The notes below the pieces were generated by a model. That model worked only from the letters and a program-made list of their open reading frames with translations, made no database searches and was not told where the DNA came from. 64,000 bases of DNA, taken from contig VXAZ01009370.1 in the NCBI GenBank assembly GCA_013399875.1, positions 1,391,421 to 1,455,420 of the forward strand, read 5' to 3'. This DNA is from Gymnorhina tibicen (lineage: Eukaryota > Chordata > Aves > Passeriformes > Artamidae). This document shows positions 54,541 through 64,000 of the stretch, one piece after another (position 1 is the first letter of the stretch; each line of letters opens with the position of its first letter). The position numbers and the translations under genes were made by a program.

Positions 54541-57063
54541 AGTGATGATTCCATCGGACCTTCCTGCCAGGTGCAAGCTCTTCCCCAGCTCGCTCAGTAC
54601 TGCTGTTTCTCACTCATTAATGGATCTCCCAGGAGGAATTTCTTGATGTGTAGGTAGCTCATAAACCCACAGTCGTTACGAGAGTCAGGGTAGAGCTTAA
54701 TTCTAGTTACAGGAAACAGGAGGAAGAAGGGGGGACTTTTGGGCTGTTTTATTGTAATTTAAGTAGGCTTCTAAGAGATGAGGAGCTGGCAGTAATGTCA
54801 GAGGTTACAAGGAGTTTCCACACAATTGCAAATCCATATTTCTCCATCCTCATGCACAACGTGGGAGAAGAGCAGCCCGAGGTAAGTGGCAGGACCAGGA
54901 GGAGGAAGAGAGCTGTTAGCTGGCTCTGGTTTGTCTCTCCCTCTTATCAGATCTTCACTCCTCAGTAGCAGCTTCCACAGCAAACTCCTTTCCAGCCTGA
55001 CTCCCTAGAGATGGGAAATTTCAGACACAGGAGGGCAGCTAACGAGGCAGAGGAGCGGCCCTTTCTGGCTGCAGCAAACTGTGTGGGATCCTTCCATGGC
55101 ACAGCTTGGTTTCCCTTGCCTACACGCCTGGCAGGTTCCCCGAGACGATGGATCAGGTTAATTTTTCATTTGTTATTAGGTGAATCCTGACAAACATTAA
55201 GACTGTGCTGTGATTCTTTGATGGGCACCTGCCCGTGGTTTTTTGTTTTTTCTAACTGGCCAAATTTCCTCTGCTGGATACCTATTTCAAACAGCAAAAA
55301 TAATCAATCCCCTACCCAACTATTTCATGCTTGTAGGCATCCCAGAGAATGTCACTGAATGAACTGAAGTAATTGGGGCCACACTGTGACGTAACACAGC
55401 ACAATTGCTCTACTGAGATTGTTCCAGATTTACATCCACTTATGAACCACAACAGAAATCCGTCCACTGTTAATATTTTCATTTATTATTTTAATCTTTT
55501 TTTTTTTTTTGCTTGACAACCAGCTTTTCCATCATTTTAGATGATATTTCCTGTTTTAATCCACCCAAGGTACATTTGTGTGTTCTTTTCCTTGCAGTTC
55601 CCAGGGCAGATGGAAGAAAATGGGCATCAGTTTAGATCATCCGTGCCAGGAAATATATAATAATACCGTCATTCTTAAGACAACTCTGCAGCAGCAGGCT
55701 CAGACAGCTACAAAGTAGAGCACATGCATGGATTTGTCATCCTGTCTTACTCTTGAACAACATTGGCTTCTTTGTCAATTGTGAGGAAACAGGGGGGAAA
55801 GCCCCTTGGAGATGAGCCACGCGTTTATTTGTTCCTGAGCTCTGATAGCAATGTTGGCTGCAACACAATCCTTTTTTTAGAAAGGAGAGGTGAGCATCTT
55901 GTGCAACTTGCTCAGAAGAGTCAACAGATGTGTTTGACAAATGCATTTTCTTGGCACAAGTTGACTTGCGACACCCAAGGACGGGATGTGTGTGACCGTG
56001 TAAATCCCATGTTCCAGACAGAGCAGGAGTGCTGTTACCTGTTCCAGAAGTGTACACACTTCTGGTGTGAAAAAAAGCCATCAAGCATGGGAATGATCTG
56101 TGGGCAGGAGTGCCCTAGCACACTACTGGCACAGAGAGAAGAAAACCTTGGGGACTAAATGAGCAGGAACCTCCTTTTCTGCTCCTCTGCACCAACCTCC
56201 ACCATTCCAGGGTGGTGGGCATCTGATGTTTCTGTTCAAACAAAATGATTTAGTAAGGCTGTGTCTTTTATCAAGTTCAGCTGAGTGTGGCAGGTCCTTC
56301 TGAGAGGGGACGCTTTGCTCCACCTCCTCCTCTTTCACAACACTCCGAACATGATGAGATTCACCTCCACCTAAGCTCTGTGGACTTAAAGTCCTACTGG
56401 TTCCCACAACATCTGTTTCTGGGGTGCCAGTGGGAAAAATGTGCCTTCAGTGTTGTAGATTTTTCAGAATTTCTGCCTTCATCAAGTATTTGGGAGATAT
56501 CATGAACACATGTATTTCTATCTGCAAAGGGAGATGCCTTTTACTGGTAGATTCTCTGTTTCTCAGGCCCTGTGAGAGGAACAAAGCCCAGTGCTAAAAG
56601 ATGTCATTTAGGTGGTTGCATTCCCCATCCTTACCCGTGCCAGAGGCTGGGCTATACACAAGCAGTCTAAGTCTGGTCACAAGGGCACACAAGCAGCACC
56701 TGAGGAGCTGTACTTGCACCGAGACGTACACACAGCCTATCCTAGCGCTTCACGAGGGGGATGGGGATATTTTTAATGCCTCCCAGCAAGCATATGTTAA
56801 GAGCTTTGGTAACCCAATATGAATTCTGAAATGTACAGACACATCTGTGTCAGCCCCTAATGAGTAAGTGCCTCTGACGCACTCCAGTAAAACACCTGCA
56901 GCCTGTGTGACTTCTGTATTGCCTTTGGACAATCACACACTCCTGTGGAACAGCAACCTTGCTGCTTAAGCTGATGTACTTGCAGATCATGGAGTGTGAA
57001 AATGCGTTCTGGTAATATTAGTGCTGTAAGTCCTGATGGCAAAACACATTTCCTTTAAAAACT
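54541..57063. other. Unique non-coding sequence
   Basis: No gene is supported. A perfect donor-type site GAG/GTAAGT lies at 54879-54887 after an open plus-strand stretch from about 54738. A T run of 14 lies at 55497-55510. An acceptor-like TTTTCCTTGCAG ends near 55597 and is followed by an open stretch of only about 20 codons. Open frames reach 131 codons (55763-56158, plus), unrecognised. Confidence 0.5.
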
Positions 57064-57105
57064 GAGTGTCACAGCTGGTGGATGGCATCCAATTGAGTGA
57101 CACTC
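57064..57105. repeat. Nested inverted repeats (42-nt hairpin)
   Basis: Outer arms GAGTGTCAC (57064-57072) and GTGACACTC (57097-57105) are perfect complements. Inside them TGGATG (57079-57084) and CATCCA (57086-57091) are also perfect complements around one base. Together they predict a 9-bp stem, a 6/5 internal loop and a short upper stem. It may be a relic of a mobile element or a chance structure. Confidence 0.8.
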
Positions 57106-59610
57106 TTCCACACATATTGGCACATGCTTTGCTACAAATAGAATGACTTCATTTTAGAGAAAACCTCTGCAAGGGAAGGGACTGGGATACCCCCCCCTCC
57201 TTTTTGGTGCATTAAGGAGGTTGAGATTTCCCCACTCTCCTAATTGTTTCCAGAAATTCATCTCCCTTTAAAGCCAGAGGCAGCATTGAATGCCCATTTC
57301 CAGCACTCCTGTATCAAGGGAGGGTTCTGTATCATGCCCCTTTGCATCCCAAGAAGGAAAGATGACTGACACACTAAACATGATCAATAACACACGTAGC
57401 TCAGGGAACACTTGATGAAGCAGGACGGCTCTTTTGCTGTTGCTTTTTCACCACAGATGTCCCCAGCAAGAGTGCCTAGAGCTACCAGAGAACCCTGTAA
57501 AGCAGCTGAGGCCAATTGCCAACACTTAGGCATAATTCAGGTCATCTCATACTAAAAAAGAGCCCAAAATAAACTGCATCAACAGCTACCTCTTCCTGTC
57601 CTGGACCCCCACAGCAAAGTGTCACTGGAACAGAGACTGTGGTGCTCCAGAGCTCCCTCCCACCAGCTTCAGAGCTGGTCCTAGCCTCCATGTAATAGAT
57701 TAGAATAAATAATGATGATAGGGAATTAATAGCTAAGTAATTAAGGTTTAGAAAGACCAGCAAAATCATCCCAGAGCTAAGAAGATTTCCATAGCTTAGG
57801 TTTGAAGAGAAGTTGACACATGAGCAATGTTTAGGCTCTAATCCTCCTCTATCCCGTGCTCAGTCTCAGTGAGAGGAACACACCTCTGCATCTCTTTTCT
57901 CTTCTGGATTTTTTAGTTCTCCTCATTAATCTTGTATTTTTCCTTGGGCGAGTCCAGCTCTGTTCCCATTCAGCCTCAAGGCTGGGACCCTGGAAAATAT
58001 CTTCTGAATTTTCAACAAGCATTTGTCTCCCTCATCACAGCTCTTATTCCTCTCTTCCCTTAGGAAACATAACTCATTAAAGATCAAGAAGGGCTTAACT
58101 CAAATATAGGTTTTATTTATAGAATTTCCCCTTCCTCCCCCTCCCCGTCTCCACTTCATGTTTCTCAGTGTATTTTATTTTCACCAGCTGCACTATCCTC
58201 TCAAAAACAACTTTCCAACTCTGTAGCTCCATCAATGTTAAAGAGTTATCCCGCATTCACAGGAAGAGTAAAGATCCCAGGTTTATGCTTCTTTATCATT
58301 TAACCAGTAAAACCTGCAATTTACAGGTTCTGCAATCTTTCAAGCGTGATAAGGAGTACTTATCCTTGTCACAAAAAGGTAACCTTATTCTTATACAAGA
58401 ATAAAACTTTCTTTTGTCTTTTCTTCCAGGTGTCCATATGTCTGCAACGGGGAATCTGGCCAGCTCACAGAAACTTCCTCTCCTCCAAGAACTGCATACT
58501 GAGGCAAATTCCCAGCTTATTAAAAAATAGTTCTGTTATTTTGCCATCTTGTTTGTTCTGCAATTCCACAGTATTTCCCCACCCCCCCCTTTTTTTTTTT
58601 TTTTAATTATGCCTCTGGCTTTTGGAGGGAAAAAGAAAAGGAAATGGAGAAGAAAAAAAAAAAACAAGAAATCTTTAAGTATGTCTTTATTTTGGGCTGT
58701 GTGTCACTTCCAAACTTCTGTAGGAATTGATAGGAACATCCCAACATTCAGATGCTATTTTTCCAGTGAAGAGCTGTTTGCATGAAGAAGTACAGAGAAG
58801 CTTCCAAAAAAACCCTAAAGATCTTAAAGTACATTATAAAGCTTCTCTTCAGCTACTGACAGAAGTGTCTTAACTTCACTGCTGCTGAAATCTTTTCCAA
58901 AGTAAATGAAATCAAAACTGGAATGGCTAAAACCTGAGTAACACTGTCCCAGAGTTTAATGTGGTCCAAACACGCAATTTCAAAGTTTAGCTTAGTTGTT
59001 TTAGTTTTCCTGAGTGATTCTTAAGACAACTTTTCAATTCAGTGGTGGATTTTTTTTTTGTTTGTTTGGTTTCTTTTTTTACCCCATCTTATAACTTCCT
59101 AGATTTTGAAGATAAAAGCCAATTATGTTGAGATCCGGGAAACTGCTCCTTCAAAATAAAGGGAAATGTTTTGGTCTGTGGCTTCTTTCACGAAGGCACA
59201 GAACTGACCATAACAACACATTACATGTTTTTAGATATTACTTCGTCCTTCATTACTTTTTGAAGGAAAGGATTGACAGAATGCCTTACATCCTTTCTTC
59301 TTTGAATGCTATAAACCTATTCCAGAATTTTTCCTTAATACAGACTTGTGAAAAACCTGAAAAGGCACCAAAAAAATAAAACTAAAAGGACAGTGCAACG
59401 TTTGTTGATGAATCACCCAAAAGGCACCCAGCCTCCAACACAACATTGTTGCGTAGCTGTTTGCAACTTCACTTAATTGAGTTTTGCAATGCAGTTTCAC
59501 AACGCCGCTTTCTGAGGCTTCCTTTGTAAGAATCCTGTTCCTTAGCATTTAAGAACCCCAGTTAGGCTCTGGAGGGGAACATTCCAGCTCTGCCTGGCTT
59601 TTCGTAACCT
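57106..59610. other. AT-rich unique non-coding sequence
   Basis: No gene or transposon was recognised. C8 followed by T15 occurs at 58582-58604, and a 12-A run at 58653-58664. A strong acceptor-like TTTTCTTCCAG ends near 58430, but no recognisable exon follows. Confidence 0.5.
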
Positions 59611-59960
59611 TCCCCTGCTCCGTGCCGCGGGCGGAGCGGTCGCGCGGCTCATCCCGGGACGCGCACGGAGGGAGGGAGCTGCACCTCCCCGTCCTGACGC
59701 ATCCCCATCCTTCGACACCACACAGCGAGCCCACGGCCCCGTTCAGTCCCCCACAGCCTCCGGTGCCTCTCCACTCCACCGCGGGCGCGGTTTTAACGCG
59801 GCCTCTGCGCTTGTCCTGCGCTGCCACGGCGGAGCCGCGAAGTCCCCTGTTCCCCCGGCACAAAACGCGCTGTTTTGGTAAACTTTCCAACCCTCCTGCC
59901 GCGCTGCGATGCTGAACGGTGGGAAGAGCTCGTTCCGCCTTAATGGCCCGAGTGGGTCCA
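59611..59960. promoter_or_regulatory. CpG island, candidate promoter
   Basis: By hand count there are about 40 CpG in 350 bp at roughly 65 percent GC, so observed over expected is near 1, in sharp contrast to the CpG-poor flanks. A GGGCGG Sp1-type box is at 59629-59634 and several CGCG clusters are present. In vertebrates such islands usually mark promoters of housekeeping or developmental genes or of long non-coding RNAs. Direction is unknown. A minus frame (60091-59549, 180 codons) and a plus frame (59622-59915, 97 codons) cross it, but neither is recognisable and both fit stop depletion. Confidence 0.72.
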
Positions 59961-62935
59961 GCGTAGGGCTGGGAGTACGGGTGTTCATGGAAGGATGAAA
60001 AGCAAGAAAGAAAGGGTTTTACGGAGAGAGGTATGATGTCACCCGGATCCCAGCCTATTTCTGGAACTAAGCCGTGAAACCCATGATACATTTTGACACA
60101 TAAATGTTGCCAAGGAAAACTGATAATATAATTGTTAATGCGGTCACAGCCAACTGTTTTTCAGATAAGGAGTTAAACTCTTCTATGCAATAGAGTATTT
60201 GTGGAACGTAGCACCTAGTCATTCCATGCTTTCATTGGCTCTGGGATTACTTATATCATATTTAAATAAAAGGACTAGATTATTGGGTACCATAAGAACA
60301 ATGGATTGCTTATGGTCTTGCAGCATTTATCTTAAGTCAATACAAAAGTTTTGAGTTCTAAAACCTATGTCAAGGGCAGTCAGACAAGGGCCACATTCAG
60401 TGAACTAGTGATTTGTTTATTTTTTAATGCACATTTAAGTATCTTATTTTGGGGACTCAGATATACTTAGATGATTCAGTTAAACACAGCTTAATTTTCA
60501 AAAAAAAATTGTGTCTGTCTGAGGGACCAAATCTGATAGAAAATATTAAAGGTTATTATGTGCAATTTGTTCTAGATAAGACTAATGATCAAACAACTTC
60601 CTCATCTCTGCCATGGCACAATTTCCCCTGAGATAGAGGTCCATTTTTGCATCCTTCATATGAGCTTTGTTCCTGGGAGCTTGACAGGGCTCCACAATGT
60701 AATTATAAAGTGATTAGGAGTAAGTAATACCAGAAAAGAGATACTTTATAAGTGCAGATATGGAAGGGAAAGGATAGGCTCAGATATGAGACAGAGGCTG
60801 CAGCCCAGAGACATGAAAAGTGCTCAGAGGGGCTCAGGACACAGAGGCAAAGAGTGACAGCCAGGACTCAAGGTGTGCAGGGAACAAGTGGAGCACTCAA
60901 GGGTGAAGTCTGGGCATGGGAAACAAGTGGAACATCTCTGTCCCCTGCAAAAATGCAGGCAGGCCAGAGTTTAAAAGATGTTTAGGCAACTAAGAGTTTC
61001 AGAGAACTGAAAGTCTCCCTGAGTCTTAGTCTCATGTTCTCCTCAAAAGTTTATAATGTCCTTTTTTTTTCTCATGTTTACAGGCAGACACTTTTAAGTA
61101 TAAGATTATGAAATGGTTTAGTTATGTAAATCAATACTTTCTACTCCCTAAATTCTGAAATTGAGATGAAATAAAATTAATTTCTTATCCTGGTCTGTAG
61201 TGGATCCCTGCAGTTCATTTGCAGCTATGGACAATTTACTCTCTTATAGAAAGAAAAATAGGTCTCTGGTTGAGTGTTTCCTTCAAACACAGAACAACAT
61301 CTCTTTACTGCTGCCCCTTCCCCCTCCCAGTGTGAGAATGGAGTGAGTGATTTTGGCCACAAACATGCTGTGCTTCTGACTTTGATGGTGTCTGAAGGTC
61401 CATGAACAATTCAGTTGGGAGTGATTTGTGCTGGTGTTATTCCCATTTCCCCAAAAACAGCCTTCCTGCCATGGTGTGACGCCGTGTTGTCGCTGGAGTG
61501 GGGTGCAGGGTGGTTGGAGGCCGGGCCCCCGTGTCCAGACCCCGTCTGGTGGTGCCTGTGCAGAGGTCCCCTGGCTGTGGTGTGTTTTCCCAGCTGCTTT
61601 CCTGGCTTCCAGCACCAGCCCTCCATGTTCAGGAGTCTGTAACACACGATCTCTCCGCGGTGGGAAGCGTGGTGGTGTGATCAGTGACCTCCATCAGATG
61701 GTGCTGGGTGTAGTCAAGAAAAATAACATCTAAGAAAGGACCACTTCTACCTCCTTGAGCCCAGTTCTTTCTGCCAGAAAGTCTCTTCCCACGTGTCTCT
61801 TCACATTGCCCAGCGATGCCTGCAGGAGAGCTTGTCTCTTGCCTTTCCCCTGCTTAATAGATCATATCACACCACTTTACTAAACTAGCAGAAAAGTTTG
61901 GGCTCTGCTCTCCTCTGATTCCCTGCCTTGAGACAGAGTTTCAAGTTATTTTTCTAACGTACACTGATTTATCCTTCCCTTCCTCAAGTAGCAATTTCCC
62001 AAATAATGGGTCAGGGCTGAGTGGCAGCATGGAAGTGGGTGGCCAAGAAGAGGTTTTTAGATATTATTATTTCTCCTTTCTGAAGACAGGACACGAATTC
62101 CAGGGGATTCAGTGTTGCTGGCAGCTCAGCACCAGCTCAATCCCGACCTTCACTGCGTGTCGTTGGCAGAGGAGCAGCAGAGTGCAGCCTTGCCTGCTGA
62201 AGCTTGGGTTTCTGTGCAATCGGTTCCCATGTTACTGAATTTACAAGGTCAAATTACACACCCTGGCTCCAGCAAGGACCCTCCCGTTGGCAGGGTGCCA
62301 ATCTTATGGCTACGTCTCCCATTCTGTAAGACCCAGAGGACCAACTCATCCCCCCACGTTCTTGGGCCCTCTGTCTCCTCTAGCTGGAGACCTCCAAGTC
62401 TAGGAGATTAATTGAGGTCTTCAAGTGCTGAGCCTATGGGAAATGCAAAGACTTGGGCAGAAGTGAGGCCAGATGAAGGCAGAGCTTATTAAAGGGAGCA
62501 GGGCATCGTCATTTGGAAAGATTTAGTTATGTATTTGGTGAGGAGGTTTAACTGGGGACAACGCAGCTAATCCTGAGATGCAGAGATGGAAAATTTGCAT
62601 TTATGCCCTGAATATCAACTGTTCGTGCCAGTTGTGGGAATTGTAACACTTGTGGGAAACAGGTGCTCGCTCGCTCCAGTGTTCACAGAAGGACTCTCTT
62701 CCCCACAAACCCCTCGGTTTGCAGAGAAAAGGCTGCTTGTACATAAAGAACTGTTACGCATGTTTCAGATTCTTAATGTCTATGAAGTTCCAATTACCCA
62801 GTAAAGGAGAAAAAAGAAAAAAAAAAAGAGTATCATGAGTATCATGTGACCAATTCATTTAAGAAATTATATGGCCCCTCAACACTTGGGGATCTGTGTG
62901 TAGCTGGCCCTGTTATGCTTGTTTTCCTCTCGTTA
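59961..62935. other. Unique non-coding sequence
   Basis: No gene or transposon was recognised. The first 350 bp next to the CpG island are AT-rich with an inverted CCAAT-type motif (ATTGGCT near 60234). Positions 61480-61640 are GC-richer with overlapping open frames up to 120 codons on both strands, none recognisable. A GAGTATCAT doublet is at 62828-62845. Confidence 0.5.
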
Positions 62936-63015
62936 CTGACCCCTTTGTACAGATGGGGACTGAGAAGTGAAAAGATGAAACACCGTGTGACAGCCAAGCA
63001 GGGAAACTGCGGCTG
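62936..63015 (-). mobile_element. MIR-like ancient SINE remnant
   Basis: The plus strand reads ACCCCTTTGTACAGATGGGG, then ACTGAGAAGTGAAAAGATGA, then GTGTGACAGCCAAGCAGGG. This parallels the reverse complement of the MIR core ('CCCCATTTTACAGATGGGGAAACTGAGGC...AAGTAACTTGCC...GTCACACAGC'). Only the core is visible and divergence is high. Confidence 0.42.
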
Positions 63016-64000
63016 AGTCATGGAGACAACTCACATTTCCCAGGGATTAGAGCACTGAAAGCCATCTGTAGGTGACAGAGGAACCAGGCAGGGAAAACCC
63101 CAGCCATCCACAGAAAGTCAGAGATAAGGGAAACATCTTAAGGACCGGTGTAAAGGTAGAGTGAGCCGGTCTCAGTGTGTGATTAAATGATTCCCATCAG
63201 CCACGGTGTCACAAACAGAAAACATGTGGGCATTTCTGCCATTCCTCAGCCCTCAGCAGCCTGCTCTCCCCGGTACTTCTCGAGAGTCCCACCTCTCTCT
63301 GAGGCACTTGCAGAGTTCACAAAAATCAGCAGGAATTAAGGCTGGTCACGTTTGCCTTGAGAGCTCAACAGGTAATGGATGCTGGGGAAAAGAATCAGGA
63401 AGGCAAAGATATAAAGAAACAATCCCAAATATTAGTCTGGCCTCTGCCCTTGCTCCCTCTCTCCTGAGATACCCCAACATGGCAGTTGGCACCATGGACT
63501 CAGCATCCACCACCACCAGAAGGGTGGGAGCTGCTGTCAGCAGCAGCCGTTTCCAGGGTGGGATTTGTCCTGGATGGACAAAGTGTCTGCCTTGGCAGTG
63601 TCTGATCTGTGGGACATGGCTCTCCACCACCCCCACGCCTCCATCCTGCACCTGTGCCAAGAGCCAATTCCATCATGTGTGTGTCCACAACCTAACAAAT
63701 CAGGTGGGGGGCCATAAGCAAGGAGGAGACAGAAGTATAGGTAGGGCTGGAGGAAGATGACAGCTCTGGTGACCAGAACAGTGGTGCTAAACCCATTAGC
63801 AATAATAAACTGATTATCTTTGCCCAAACCACCATCAGTGAAGTGGTTACCACCGGGCACTCCCAAAAGGAGTGATTTCCTTGGGACAACATGGTCAGGC
63901 CGTGTGTTGGTGGGGGACACTGGTGACCTGAGGCCTCTTCCCAAATGTCACCCACAACACGGACGGAAATCTCTCCCTCCACGTGTCGGGGCAGATTCCA
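63016..64000. other. Unique non-coding sequence to window end
   Basis: No gene was recognised. Overlapping open frames on both strands (184 codons plus at 63206-63760; 135 and 104 codons minus) are mutually exclusive and match no known family. The stretch is somewhat GC-richer than average. An unrecognised LTR or repeat cannot be excluded. Confidence 0.45.

Noticed and set aside
58421..58530. Exon after the TTTTCTTCCAG acceptor-like tract
   Set aside because: The open frame after it is short, unrecognised, and lacks a convincing donor.
59549..60091. 180-codon minus-strand frame across the CpG island
   Set aside because: High arginine and glycine content follows from GC composition; no domain recognised and no splice or homology support.
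63206..63982. Frames of 184 codons (plus) and 104 to 135 codons (minus) at the window end
   Set aside because: Mutually overlapping on both strands and not recognisable.

Overview
The window reads as nuclear DNA from a bird, or less likely another sauropsid. The main evidence is the repeat content. Four or five fragments are chicken repeat 1 (CR1) LINEs, nearly all truncated at the 5' end. Three short stretches resemble the ancient MIR-type SINE. No L1, Alu or other mammalian repeat was recognised, and repeats are sparse overall. There is no sign of bacterial, organellar or viral organisation. The species cannot be named from what is visible.

No protein-coding gene, tRNA, rRNA or known small RNA could be supported. 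All open frames are short (about 214 codons at most), overlap on both strands, and none was recognised as a protein family. The longest lie where stop codons are depleted by GC-rich or low-complexity sequence. The window is best read as intergenic or deep intronic DNA, and whether it sits inside a large intron cannot be decided from inside the window.

Layout. 1-14 kb: unique sequence with one good CR1 3' end (1165-1537). 14-20 kb: a short CR1 remnant, a MIR-like SINE, an uninterrupted run of 100 T, and a weak old CR1 piece. 24.9-25.2 kb: two neighbouring inverted repeats, one folding like a small-RNA precursor. 27.1-27.6 kb: a CpG-rich block behind a strong splice-acceptor-like tract. 29.2-30.8 kb: a (TTC)n pyrimidine tract and a 16-N assembly gap whose two flanks repeat each other. 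34.4-36.0 kb: a 10-bp hairpin, then an ancient CR1 of about 1 kb, the largest element here. 41.5-47.1 kb: a small CpG cluster, a MIR-like SINE, and AT-rich stretches with clustered homeodomain-type and AP-1/Maf-type palindromes that look like enhancer candidates. 49-58 kb: a minor CpG cluster, a 32-bp tandem duplication, a CR1 fragment and a nested hairpin. 59.6-60.0 kb: a compact CpG island, the best promoter candidate. 60-64 kb: unique sequence with one MIR-like remnant.

No genes working together can be described. The functional content, if any, is probably regulatory: two CpG islands, palindromic factor-binding clusters and possible non-coding transcripts. No previously undescribed system with solid sequence support was found. 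The findings are leads of modest strength, and their checks are stated.
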